Origin: an uncultured Mollicutes bacterium | GTDB lineage: Bacteria > Bacillota_I > Bacilli_A > RFN20 > CAG-826 | Assembly (NCBI GenBank): GCA_900549975.1 | Contig: URQK01000006.1 | Coordinates: 1 to 33,115, forward strand | DNA length: 33,115 nt | Direction of reading: 5' to 3' | Part shown: piece after piece, positions 24,327 through 32,676 of the stretch | Position numbering within the stretch: the stretch's first letter is position 1 | How the letters are laid out: the number at the start of each line of letters is the position of its first letter | Position numbers and translations under genes: made by a program | The notes under the pieces: model-generated | What the model was told of the DNA's origin: nothing | The model's database searches: none | The model's input: only the letters and a program-made list of their open reading frames with translations

Positions 24327-24367
24327 AATAAATGTGGGATAGATTAATAATTTATCCCACATTTATT
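24327..24367 (+). other. Long perfect hairpin between oppA and oppB
   Basis: AATAAATGTGGGATA (24327-24341) and TATCCCACATTTATT (24353-24367) are perfect 15-bp arms around an 11-nt loop. No T-run follows, so full termination is unlikely. Such structures after the first gene of importer operons typically stabilise the upstream message and give the binding protein in excess over the permeases. Confidence 0.75.
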
Positions 24368-24396
24368 GCACATTATAAAGAAAGGAGATTTTCATT

Positions 24397-25371
24397 ATGT
24401 CAATGTTTAAGTACATATTAAAAAGATTAGGTCTTATGATATTAACCTTCTTTATTATTATAATTATTTGCTTTGTACTAATTAAATTATTGCCTATTAA
24501 TATTGATGTATCATTAGGAGATAGTAAAAATATTATTGAGGCACAATTAAAAGCGCGTGGATATTATGATCCTATCCCCACTCAATTTGTGAATTATATT
24601 AAAAGAATCATTTTAAAAGGTGACTTTGGAATTGGTGTTAATATTCCAGAATATCGTAATAAACCAGTATGGGAAAGTTTTCTAAATTGTTTACCGCCAA
24701 CGGTTTTAATTAATGTTTATTCATCTTTAATTTCTATTCCATTGGGAATTGGTTTAGGAATTTTTGCCGCTTTAAAAAAGAATAAATGGGAAGACCATTT
24801 CATTTCGACATCAGTTATGTTTTTCATTTCTGTGCCGAGCTTCATTTACGCTTTTTTAGTGCAGCACATATTTTGTTTTAAATTAGGATGGTTTGATTTA
24901 ACCATTAAATCACTTGCTGATGCTGGTGGATCATATTTCACTTGGACAATGTTTAAATCAATGATTCCAGCCATCATTACAATGTCATTTGGTTCAATCG
25001 CGGGTTATGCAAGATACACTCGCGCAGAATTAACCGAAGTATTAACAAGTGAATTTATGTTATTAGCTAGAACGAAAGGATTGACAAAAGGACAAGCAAC
25101 AGTACGTCATGCTTTAAGAAACGCAATGGTACCAATTTTTCCTTCGATAGTAGGTGAATTCGTTGCAGTATTAAGCGGTTCATTAGTTATTGAAAAGATA
25201 TTTGCTATTCCTGGCGTTGGTGGTTTGTATTTATCTGCAATTAACACTCAAGATTATGACTTCTTTATGTTACTTTCTGGTTTCTATGTTCTAGTAGGCC
25301 TATTATCAGCGATAGTAATAGATATTTCATATGGATTTATTGATCCTAGAATAAAGATGGGAGCAAGATAA
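24397..25371 (+). CDS. oppB: Oligopeptide ABC transporter permease (OppB-like)
   Basis: A 324-residue inner-membrane permease of the DppB/OppB family, of normal length. The first helix (about 10-30, after YILKRLGLM) is followed by a periplasmic-side segment with DFGIGVNIPEYRNKPVWESF, then five more helices. The conserved tail motifs YARYTRAELTEVL, LLARTKGLTKGQATVRHALRNAMVP (the ATPase-contacting EAA loop) and IEKIFAIPGVGGLYLSAI are all present. AAAGGAG precedes the ATG. It is followed after one base by the second permease. Confidence 0.93.
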   Translation: MSMFKYILKRLGLMILTFFIIIIICFVLIKLLPINIDVSLGDSKNIIEAQLKARGYYDPIPTQFVNYIKRIILKGDFGIGVNIPEYRNKPVWESFLNCLPPTVLINVYSSLISIPLGIGLGIFAALKKNKWEDHFISTSVMFFISVPSFIYAFLVQHIFCFKLGWFDLTIKSLADAGGSYFTWTMFKSMIPAIITMSFGSIAGYARYTRAELTEVLTSEFMLLARTKGLTKGQATVRHALRNAMVPIFPSIVGEFVAVLSGSLVIEKIFAIPGVGGLYLSAINTQDYDFFMLLSGFYVLVGLLSAIVIDISYGFIDPRIKMGAR

Positions 25372-25372
25372 T

Positions 25373-26971
25373 ATGATAGACACAAGATTAGAAAATATAC
25401 CAAAAGAAAAATTCACTTTTGTTAATGAAAATAAAAATCTAACTGATAAAGAGTTAGTTACCAAGCCAGTAGGCTATTTAAGAGATGCTTGGAATCGCTT
25501 TAAGAAGAACAAAGCATCAATTGTTGCTGCAATTATCATTGCAATTTTAGGATTATTTACATTAATTGGTCCTATTGTAAGTGAATATAAAGTTTCTTAT
25601 CGTGATCAAACATTTAAAGGTACATTGCCTAGAATTCAACTATTTTATGATTGGAATATTGATTTTTGGGATGGATGTCAAGATAAGCAAACAAGTTCAG
25701 AAGATTTCTTATATTATTACTCAATGGGTGTTGAAACTGGACATAGTTCCATAAGAAATCAAAAATATACGACAAAAGAGATATTAAATGCTCGTAAACA
25801 ATGGGTGACGGTATATAATTTCCGTTTGGATGACTACCAAAAAAATGGTATGGAATTTAAAAACCTAACTTTAGAAGAATATCAAAATATTCAACGATAT
25901 CAAGACGAATATAATGTTCAAGTAATTTATCCAATTACTGATCCAGCATTAAGACCAGGTGATTCAATTAATGCTGAACCAGCATCGAATGCTAATTACT
26001 GGTATAAAACGACCACTAATTCAGGAAAAGTTACTACAACTGGCGCAACAATAAACGATGATGGTAGTGTAACTTTTGAAAATATTTATAAATCATATTC
26101 CGGAAAAGATATGTATACTAGCAAGATGAGAATCGAAAATTCTAGTGAAAATTCAACACCTTTATACGATTATGCGGAACTTACACAAAGTGGTAATATG
26201 TATAAAGTTCGTGTTAATTACTACGAATATTATATTTATAATCATGTATACGTATTAAAAGATGGAATTACTAAACCAAACTTTATATTTGGTACCACTG
26301 CTTATGGACAAGACTTATTTACTTGTTTATCTAGTGGTGCTAGATTTAGTTTTATATTTGCAATATCTGTTGCTTTAGTTAACTTAATTGTTGGCGCTAT
26401 ATACGGCGCAATTGAAGGATATTATGGTGGGAAAACTGACTTATTAATGGAAAGATTTGTTGATATTTTATCAGCAGTTCCAACGATGATTGTTATTACC
26501 TTACTCAAATATCATATGAAAAATAATTCAGCAATATTAATTATCTTTATTGCTTTCTTCTTAACAGGATGGATTGGTGTAGCGGGAACGACGAGAATGC
26601 AGTTTTATCGTTATAAGAATCAAGAATATGTTTTAGCGGCGCGTACTTTAGGTGCTAAAGATGCTAGAATTATGTTTAAGCATATTTTTCCTAATTCCCT
26701 TGGAACACTTATTACTAGTAGTGTTTTAATCATTCCGGGTATGATATTTTCTGAAACAAGTTTAAGTTATTTAGGAATTATCAATTTGAATTCCGGCAAT
26801 TTAACAAGTGTTGGTTCATTACTTGCTGATGGACAAGCTAGTTTAATGACTTGGCCTCATATTGTTTTATTCCCAGCAATATTTATTAGTTTATTAATGT
26901 TAAGTTTCAATTTATTTGGAAATGGATTACGTGATGCTTTTAACCCATCACTTAGAGGAAGCGAGGAATAG
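25373..26971 (+). CDS. oppC: Oligopeptide ABC transporter permease (OppC-like) with large external insert
   Basis: A 532-residue permease, far longer than the usual 290-310. Residues 1-47 are cytoplasmic and helix one is at about 48-69. The family landmark FIFGTTAYGQDLFTCLSSGARFS, normally about 40 residues later, comes only near residue 302. The intervening 230 residues form an extracytoplasmic domain rich in Tyr, Asn and Thr. The remainder is conventional: helices, then EYVLAARTLGAKDARIMFKHIFPNSLG (the EAA loop) and a terminal FNLFGNGLRDAFNP. The insert is in frame and has no stop, so this is a genuine enlarged protein. It may dock or pre-bind peptides together with the enlarged OppA. Confidence 0.88.
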   Translation: MIDTRLENIPKEKFTFVNENKNLTDKELVTKPVGYLRDAWNRFKKNKASIVAAIIIAILGLFTLIGPIVSEYKVSYRDQTFKGTLPRIQLFYDWNIDFWDGCQDKQTSSEDFLYYYSMGVETGHSSIRNQKYTTKEILNARKQWVTVYNFRLDDYQKNGMEFKNLTLEEYQNIQRYQDEYNVQVIYPITDPALRPGDSINAEPASNANYWYKTTTNSGKVTTTGATINDDGSVTFENIYKSYSGKDMYTSKMRIENSSENSTPLYDYAELTQSGNMYKVRVNYYEYYIYNHVYVLKDGITKPNFIFGTTAYGQDLFTCLSSGARFSFIFAISVALVNLIVGAIYGAIEGYYGGKTDLLMERFVDILSAVPTMIVITLLKYHMKNNSAILIIFIAFFLTGWIGVAGTTRMQFYRYKNQEYVLAARTLGAKDARIMFKHIFPNSLGTLITSSVLIIPGMIFSETSLSYLGIINLNSGNLTSVGSLLADGQASLMTWPHIVLFPAIFISLLMLSFNLFGNGLRDAFNPSLRGSEE

Positions 26972-26973
26972 TT

Positions 26974-29130
26974 ATGGAAAAGAAATTGGAAGTAAAAAAT
27001 TTACAAATATCATTCCGTACGCAAAGTGGTTTATTAAAAGCAGTAAGAGATATCTCTTTTGACTTATATAAAGGTGAAACATTAGCAATTGTTGGTGAAT
27101 CTGGTTCAGGAAAATCAGTTACAAGCAAGGCTATCATTGGTATACTGGCTGGTAATGCTGTTGTTGAAGGTGGAGAAATCTTATACGATGGGCAAGATTT
27201 ATTAAAAATCTCTGAAGATGATTTTCATAAAATTCGTGGCGATAAAATATCAATGATTTTCCAAGATCCATTATCAAGCTTAAATCCAATTATGAAAGTT
27301 GGAAAGCAACTAACAGAAGCTATGATTTTAAATGGCAAAGCTCGTCAAAAATCATCGAGAAAAGACTTTAATAGTCGCTTAAAACTTTTAAATAAAAAAA
27401 TTGATGAAGTATCATCAAAAGAAGATGTTGAAAAAAATCATTTAATGTGCAAAACATTTGATGATTTTTGTATTATGTCTACTAAGCTAGAATTAGCTTA
27501 TAATAATGCCCAAAATGAAGCAATATCATTAGATTCAACTTGTGAAAATTTAGAGTTTTTAATTGATAAAAATCAAAAAATCGAATACAAAAAAGAACTT
27601 ACTAACATATTAAATAGTTTTAAAAAGACTTTTCATCATTATGTTGTTAATGAAAATGATAAAACTACACAAATTATTAGCAATTTAGATGAATTGATTA
27701 AAAGCAAAAGCATTCGTAACGCGGATGATGAAACTAAAAGCACCATTAAAAATGTTTTAATTGATATTCGTGAAGTTTTAGATAAAGGTATTAAAAACCC
27801 TGCTCCAAATTTCTTCCGCTTAGGATATTATGTATTAAAAAATCTCAATGCATCTATTGATGAATTAAATGTTAAAGACTTGGATGAAATGACTTTAAAA
27901 TATCTTGATGAAAATTTTATGATTAGTTTTATTGATCAAGCAGCATTAGGAATTGAAAAAGCACATTTTGACGCTATTAACGCTAAGAAAGAAATTTTAA
28001 AAAGTAAAGATGAATATATATCTTATTTTTCTAACACTAATTTAAAGAAAAGCGAAGCTTTTAAAATGGCTAATAAGCTAATACCACAAGTGAAAAAAGC
28101 TATCAATTATTTATCAATTCATAAAAGAAATATCGAATATTCATTTGAATCAACATTAATTCATGAATTAAATGTTTATTTTAATGGATTAAAACAAAAT
28201 CCTATTAATGAAAGAAAATATAGTCATCAAAAAAGTAAATTTGATGATTTAGTGGCTAAAGGTAAAAAGCCAACTTGGCAAGTTACCCCAGCCGTTATTG
28301 TTGATTTAGAATTGGCTCATAACAATATTTTAAAAACTATAACTGACTTATTTAATAGTTATGAAAGACAAATTAATTCAACAAAAACAAAAGATTTTAA
28401 AAAAGACGCTATTGAATTAATGGATTATTTCAAAGAACTTGCTAGCAGAGTTGTATATCGAGTAACTAAAAAATTAGCTAAGGCAAGAGCGTTAGAATTA
28501 TTAGAAGAAGTAGGAATTCCCGAACCTGCAATTAGATATAATCAATACCCATTTGAATTTTCTGGCGGAATGAGACAACGTATCGTTATTGCTATTGCAT
28601 TATCCGCAAATCCAGATATATTGATATGTGATGAACCTACTACTGCTCTAGATGTTACTATTCAATCACAAATTCTTGAGTTGATTAATAAAATTAAAAA
28701 GGAAAGAAATTTGTCAGTAATTTTTATTACTCATGACCTTGGTGTAGTTGCTAATATGGCAGATCGTATTGCCGTAATGTATGCTGGTAAAATTGTTGAA
28801 TATGGTACAGTAGATGATATCTTCTATGATCCTAAACATCCTTATACTTGGGCGTTATTAACGAGTATGCCAGATTTAGATACTAAAGAAAAACTAGAAG
28901 CAATTCCTGGCACACCTCCAAACTTAATTTATCCGCCTGTTGGTGATGCTTTTGCTGAAAGAAATAAATATGCGATGGAGATTGATTTTGAAGAACAACC
29001 GCCTTTATTTAAAGTAAGTGATACACATTATGCTGCAACTTGGTTGTTACATCCAAATGCTCCAAAAGTTAAACCACCCAAAATTATATTAGATCGTATT
29101 AAAAGAATGAAAAAACTAGGGGGGAAGTAA
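26974..29130 (+). CDS. oppD: Oligopeptide ABC transporter ATPase (OppD-like) with ~375-residue insert
   Basis: A 718-residue ATPase, about twice normal OppD. Walker A GESGSGKS is at 41-48 and the Q-loop MIFQDPLSSLNP at about 94-105. The signature FSGGMRQR does not come until about 529 and Walker B ILICDEPTTALD until about 548. Between about 118 and 495 lies a Lys/Asp/Asn-rich, predominantly helical insert that replaces the short helical subdomain link. The fold resumes at ARALELLEEVGIPEP. The C-terminus keeps HPYTWALLTSMPDL and the peptide-importer tail, but the usual cysteines of the 4Fe-4S tail are not seen. ATP residues are intact, so it should be functional. Similar inserts are known in mycoplasma Opp ATPases. 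Confidence 0.88.
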   Translation: MEKKLEVKNLQISFRTQSGLLKAVRDISFDLYKGETLAIVGESGSGKSVTSKAIIGILAGNAVVEGGEILYDGQDLLKISEDDFHKIRGDKISMIFQDPLSSLNPIMKVGKQLTEAMILNGKARQKSSRKDFNSRLKLLNKKIDEVSSKEDVEKNHLMCKTFDDFCIMSTKLELAYNNAQNEAISLDSTCENLEFLIDKNQKIEYKKELTNILNSFKKTFHHYVVNENDKTTQIISNLDELIKSKSIRNADDETKSTIKNVLIDIREVLDKGIKNPAPNFFRLGYYVLKNLNASIDELNVKDLDEMTLKYLDENFMISFIDQAALGIEKAHFDAINAKKEILKSKDEYISYFSNTNLKKSEAFKMANKLIPQVKKAINYLSIHKRNIEYSFESTLIHELNVYFNGLKQNPINERKYSHQKSKFDDLVAKGKKPTWQVTPAVIVDLELAHNNILKTITDLFNSYERQINSTKTKDFKKDAIELMDYFKELASRVVYRVTKKLAKARALELLEEVGIPEPAIRYNQYPFEFSGGMRQRIVIAIALSANPDILICDEPTTALDVTIQSQILELINKIKKERNLSVIFITHDLGVVANMADRIAVMYAGKIVEYGTVDDIFYDPKHPYTWALLTSMPDLDTKEKLEAIPGTPPNLIYPPVGDAFAERNKYAMEIDFEEQPPLFKVSDTHYAATWLLHPNAPKVKPPKIILDRIKRMKKLGGK

Positions 29131-29131
29131 T

Positions 29132-30478
29132 ATGAGCGAAGAAAGGAAAGTATTATTAAAAGTTGAACATCTTGAACAATATTTTAAAATGGGTAAAAAC
29201 ATTTTAAAGGCTGTTGATGACGTTAGCTTTGAAATATATAAAGGCGAAGTATTAGGCCTTGTTGGTGAGTCTGGATGTGGCAAAACCACAACTGGAAGAT
29301 CAATTATTCGCTTATATGATATTACTGGTGGTTCTATTTATTTTGATGGAGAAAGGATCGCAGCGGGGACTCGTCCTTATAAACAAGCAATTAAAGATGC
29401 GAAGTTAACTTATAAAGAAAAAATAAAAGAATTAACAAGTTCTTATAAAGAAAAATTAAAAAATGGCGAAGACCCAAAACTAAGTAAAGAAGAATTTGAA
29501 AAGGCAAAATCAGTAGCGTTAGATGAAATGCTAAAAATAGTAGAAGAGAATACTAAACAAATTAAATCGGCGCGTGATGATCATGAAAATTGTAATAAAA
29601 AATTTGCGGAATTTGAGATGAATAAAGTACGTGAAAAATACGCGCCTGAAATAAGAAAATTAGATTTAGCGATAGAAAATGCAAATGGCGAAGAAGAAAA
29701 ATCAAAAGCAATAATAAATAAAAAAGAATTTATGAAAAAATATAATGCGGAACTTAAACTAGCAAGTAAAGATCGCATTATGAATAAAATGCAAATGATT
29801 TTCCAAGATCCAATTGCTTCTTTAGATCCTCGTATGACAGTTCATGATATCATTGCCGAAGGATTAGTAATCCGTGGTATTAAAGATAAAAAGTATATTG
29901 ATGAACAAGTTTATAAGGTGTTAAAATTAGTTGGATTAGTTCCTGAACATGCTTCTAGATATCCACATGAATTCTCTGGTGGACAAAGACAAAGAATTGG
30001 TATTGCACGTGCAATCATATTAAATCCAGAATTAATTATTGCTGATGAACCAATATCTGCCCTTGATGTTTCTATTCAAGCACAAGTAATTAATCTTCTT
30101 AATGAACTTCGTGATAAAATGGGATTAACTATATTATTTATTGCTCATGACTTATCGGTTGTTAAGTATTTCTCAGATCGTATTGCAGTTATGTATTTTG
30201 GAAAAATCGTGGAGCTTGCTAGTTCTGATGAATTATTTGCTCATCCTTTACATCCTTATACAAAATCATTATTATCTGCAATTCCACTTCCGGATCCAAA
30301 ATATGAAAAGCTTAGAAAGAGAATTACTTATAATCCTCTAGCGGCTCATGATTATTCAAAAGAAAAACCTACGCTAAAAGAAATATTACCGGGACATTTT
30401 ATTTCATGTAACAATGAAGAATTTGTCCGTTATCAAAATGAGATTAAAGAAAAGGATTTGATTAAAAATGAAAAGTAG
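29132..30478 (+). CDS. oppF: Oligopeptide ABC transporter ATPase (OppF-like) with ~140-residue insert
   Basis: A 448-residue ATPase; OppF is usually 310-330. Walker A GESGCGKTT is at 45-53. A charged, coiled-coil-like insert of Lys/Glu-rich sequence occupies about 80-218, before the Q-loop MQMIFQDPIASLDPRM (about 220-235). The signature FSGGQRQRIGIARA (about 280-293), Walker B LIIADEPISALD, the switch His in IAHDLSVV and the C-terminal HPLHPYTKSLLSAIPLPDP follow normally. The insert therefore sits on the other side of the Q-loop from the insert in the partner OppD. GGGGGG (29119-29124) lies upstream of the ATG. The 3' end overlaps the next gene by 11 bases. Confidence 0.9.
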   Translation: MSEERKVLLKVEHLEQYFKMGKNILKAVDDVSFEIYKGEVLGLVGESGCGKTTTGRSIIRLYDITGGSIYFDGERIAAGTRPYKQAIKDAKLTYKEKIKELTSSYKEKLKNGEDPKLSKEEFEKAKSVALDEMLKIVEENTKQIKSARDDHENCNKKFAEFEMNKVREKYAPEIRKLDLAIENANGEEEKSKAIINKKEFMKKYNAELKLASKDRIMNKMQMIFQDPIASLDPRMTVHDIIAEGLVIRGIKDKKYIDEQVYKVLKLVGLVPEHASRYPHEFSGGQRQRIGIARAIILNPELIIADEPISALDVSIQAQVINLLNELRDKMGLTILFIAHDLSVVKYFSDRIAVMYFGKIVELASSDELFAHPLHPYTKSLLSAIPLPDPKYEKLRKRITYNPLAAHDYSKEKPTLKEILPGHFISCNNEEFVRYQNEIKEKDLIKNEK

Positions 30479-30863
30479 AATTGCTAAATATCTTATAACA
30501 TTTACTCTTGGTATATTACTAGCTTTCGTTATTATGGTTTTAAAAGATATTTTCCATAGTGCAAGTGTTAAAGATATATTCCATATTCTTACTGATGCAT
30601 TCTTTGTTCCTGGTGTCCTAATTGCCTGTTTTGGTGTATTAGTTATTGCCACGAATGGTGGAACATTTGATATGTTAGCGTATGGAGTTATGCAATTTTT
30701 TAATCTTTTTAGAAAGGATCCTACCAATAGAAAATATAAGACATTTTACGATTATAAAAAAGCGCAAGAAGATAAGAAAATTGAATTCTGGTATTTAATA
30801 ATCGTCGGCGCTATATTAATTGGAATCTCCTTGATATTCTTAGCAATTTATAATAATAAGTAA
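30468..30863 (+). CDS. DUF3899-like membrane protein
   Basis: A 131-residue protein with three hydrophobic segments (about 7-25, 45-62 and 108-127). The middle region FFVPGVLIACFGVLVIATNGGTFDMLAYGV followed by YKTFYDYKKAQ resembles the DUF3899 family of small Firmicute membrane proteins of unknown role. The start overlaps oppF by 11 bases, so it is translationally coupled to the peptide importer and is its last gene. It may be an accessory subunit; nothing in the sequence proves it. Confidence 0.65.
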   Translation: MKSRIAKYLITFTLGILLAFVIMVLKDIFHSASVKDIFHILTDAFFVPGVLIACFGVLVIATNGGTFDMLAYGVMQFFNLFRKDPTNRKYKTFYDYKKAQEDKKIEFWYLIIVGAILIGISLIFLAIYNNK

Positions 30864-30871
30864 CTTAATGA

Positions 30872-30917
30872 CCTAGATTAAAATAAATAGTAATTATTTA
30901 CAAAATCTAGGTTTTTA
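30872..30917 (+). terminator. Terminator of the peptide-importer operon
   Basis: CCTAGATT (30872-30879) pairs with AATCTAGG (30904-30911). Inside the loop AAATAA (30881-30886) and TTATTT (30894-30899) can extend the stem. A T-run follows (30912-30916). Confidence 0.8.
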
Positions 30918-30919
30918 TA

Positions 30920-30947
30920 TTGCAAAAATAAAGCAAAAAGTTATACT
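30920..30947 (+). promoter_or_regulatory. Promoter of the tRNA-Arg gene
   Basis: TTGCAA (30920-30925), a 16-bp spacer and TATACT (30942-30947) place the transcription start only a few bases before the tRNA, as is usual for single tRNA genes. Confidence 0.6.
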
Positions 30948-30955
30948 TTAAGTAT

Positions 30956-31032
30956 GCGCCCATAGCTCAGCTGGATAGAGCATCAGACTTCGAATCTGAG
31001 TGTCATGAGTTCAAATCTTATTGGGCGCGCCA
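30956..31032 (+). tRNA. tRNA-Arg (anticodon UCG)
   Basis: A complete 77-nt cloverleaf can be folded by eye. The acceptor stem is GCGCCCA with TGGGCGC (31022-31028), the D arm GCTC-AGCTGGATA-GAGC, the anticodon arm TCAGA-CTTCGAA-TCTGA with TCG in the centre of the loop, and the T arm ATGAG-TTCAAAT-CTTAT with one G-T pair. The discriminator G and an encoded CCA (31030-31032) complete it. It reads CGA (and possibly CGG) arginine codons. Confidence 0.95.
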
Positions 31033-31046
31033 AGATTAATGAAATG

Positions 31047-31095
31047 TCCCCAAAACTTTGCTCAAATAGGGCGAAAAATAATTTTGGGGATTTTA
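31047..31095 (+). terminator. Probable terminator after tRNA-Arg
   Basis: TCCCCAAAA (31047-31055) pairs perfectly with TTTTGGGGA (31082-31090), enclosing a 26-nt loop, and TTTT follows. It starts 14 bases after the tRNA. The long loop lowers confidence. Confidence 0.6.
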
Positions 31096-31200
31096 AATAG
31101 TATAAACAAATATTTTGTTATTTTCTAATTGAACGCATGTAGAATGATAATAAAAGTGGTACAAACATCGTTGAAATTTTATAAGCAACAATTAATTTAT

Positions 31201-31239
31201 TCGAAAAAAATCAAAGACTTTGAAAAAAATCGACTGATA
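31201..31239. repeat. Palindromic repeat, upstream copy
   Basis: A 39-bp unit, 37 of 39 bases identical to the copy at 31274-31312. Its core TCAAAGACTTTGA (31211-31223) is a perfect inverted repeat around a single A, flanked by A-tracts and TCGA on each side. It ends one base before the -35 box of the ATPase promoter. A one-base centre cannot form an RNA hairpin, so it should act as a DNA site. Confidence 0.85.
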
Positions 31240-31240
31240 A

Positions 31241-31269
31241 TTGTTTTGATTTGCATAATATGCTATAAT
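31241..31269 (+). promoter_or_regulatory. Promoter of the AAA/DUF4143 ATPase gene
   Basis: TTGTTT (31241-31246), a 17-bp spacer and a perfect TATAAT (31264-31269) preceded by TGC, giving an extended -10. It is one of the strongest promoters in the window. It lies precisely between the two palindromic repeats. Confidence 0.82.
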
Positions 31270-31273
31270 ATAG

Positions 31274-31312
31274 TCGAAAAAAATCAAAGACTTTGAAAAG
31301 AATCGAGTGATA
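31274..31312. repeat. Palindromic repeat, downstream copy
   Basis: Second copy of the 39-bp unit, core TCAAAGACTTTGA at 31284-31296. It begins four bases after the -10 box, covers the expected transcription start near 31276 and reaches into the weak ribosome site (GAGTGA, 31305-31310). The core-to-core distance is 73 bp, close to seven helical turns. Confidence 0.85.
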
Positions 31313-31314
31313 TT

Positions 31315-32643
31315 ATGGAATTTAAAAGAGATAAATATTTAAAACAGCTTTTAGAAAAACAAAATAATTCTCTAATTAAAGTTATTACTGGGGCTAGAAG
31401 AAGTGGAAAATCATATTTACTAAATAATATTTTTTATAGAGAATTAATAAAAAATGGTGTGGATGAAGCACATATTATAAGATTTGCTTTTGATAATGAT
31501 GAAAATATCGATTTGCTTGAAAAATATTATCCAAACGAAGCGACAAAAATCATTAATAGAGAAGGATATTATACAATTAATTCTAGAAAGTTTAGAGCCT
31601 ATATAAAAGATATAACAAATGATTCAGATTGCTTTTATTTATTGCTTGACGAAATACAAATATTAGATTCGTTTGTCGGAACTTTAAATGGCTTTTTGAC
31701 TCACGAAAACTTTGATGTTTATGTTACAGGAAGTAATTCACAACTTTTATCCTCTGAAATAGAAACAAAATTCAGAGGAAGAAAATCATCAATACATGTA
31801 TTGCCATTATCATTCAAAGAATTTATGGATGGAATCAATATGAATATTAATGATGCTTGGAAAGAATATATTATTACAGGTGGAATCCCAATTGTATATA
31901 AACAACCTAAAGATGATAGATATGAATATCTTAAAGAATTAAGTACTGAAGTATATTTAAAAGACATTATTGGTAGAAGAAATGTTATAGATGTTCAATC
32001 GCTAGAAGAATTATTTAATGTATTAGCGTCTTCAATTGGATGCGGCATCAGCCCAGCTAATTTAGAAAAAAGATTTAAAAGTGAAAGAAAAGTTAGCGTA
32101 ACTGATGATACCATTAACAATTATATCAAGCATTTCCAAGATTCTTTTGTTATATCAAAAGCAATTAAATATAACATCAAAGGCAAAGCATACATTAATA
32201 CACCTTATAAAATATATTTTGAAGATATAGGCGTAAGAAATGCAATTATAAATTTTCATCAAATAGAAGAGACTCATATTATGGAAAATATTATCTATAA
32301 TGAATTGAGATATAGAGGATTTAATGTTTCAGTTGGTGAGATTGATGTTAATGAAATGACTGATAGAATTGATAAAAACGGAAAAAAAATATACGCAAAA
32401 AAAAGTTTGGAAATTGATTTTATTGCAACTAAAGGCAATGAAAAATATTATATACAATCTTGCCTAAATATGAGTGATGAAAATACCGCTAATAGAGAAA
32501 AAAGAAGTTTGTTTTATATAAATGATTCTTTTAAAAAAATAATTGTTACTAAAGATGGTTTGGCTCCTAGAAAAGATGAAAATGGTTTTACCATTATTGA
32601 TATTTTTGATTTTCTAATGAATGATGATTCAATGAATTATTAA
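31315..32643 (+). CDS. AAA family ATPase with DUF4143 domain
   Basis: A 442-residue protein of the large AAA_14 + DUF4143 family, found patchily in bacteria and archaea and of unknown biological role. Walker A GARRSGKS is at 26-33 and Walker B FYLLLDEIQ near 105-113, followed by the family-typical YVTGSNSQLLSSEI (sensor 1) and KFRGRKSSIHVLPLSFKEF. A middle winged-helix-like section (about 210-290) leads to DUF4143, ending in a nuclease-like fold segment LEIDFIATKGNEKYYIQSC, where the usual Glu-x-Lys of active PD-(D/E)xK enzymes is replaced by Gln-Ser-Cys. Ribosome-site strength is low (GAGTGA). The promoter is flanked by two palindromic repeats, suggesting tight autocontrol. A small membrane protein gene follows after 33 bases. 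Confidence 0.88.
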   Translation: MEFKRDKYLKQLLEKQNNSLIKVITGARRSGKSYLLNNIFYRELIKNGVDEAHIIRFAFDNDENIDLLEKYYPNEATKIINREGYYTINSRKFRAYIKDITNDSDCFYLLLDEIQILDSFVGTLNGFLTHENFDVYVTGSNSQLLSSEIETKFRGRKSSIHVLPLSFKEFMDGINMNINDAWKEYIITGGIPIVYKQPKDDRYEYLKELSTEVYLKDIIGRRNVIDVQSLEELFNVLASSIGCGISPANLEKRFKSERKVSVTDDTINNYIKHFQDSFVISKAIKYNIKGKAYINTPYKIYFEDIGVRNAIINFHQIEETHIMENIIYNELRYRGFNVSVGEIDVNEMTDRIDKNGKKIYAKKSLEIDFIATKGNEKYYIQSCLNMSDENTANREKRSLFYINDSFKKIIVTKDGLAPRKDENGFTIIDIFDFLMNDDSMNY

Positions 32644-32676
32644 AATAATGGTTTTTGATAATGGAGGAAAAGACAC

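Noticed and set aside
27320..28460. Treating the OppD insert as a gene fusion or an inserted mobile element.
   Set aside because: The frame is continuous, composition matches the surroundings, and no mobile-element features or target repeats are visible.
31201..31312. Reading the two 39-bp repeats as a short CRISPR array.
   Set aside because: Only two units, the 34-bp gap between them is a promoter, and no cas genes are present.
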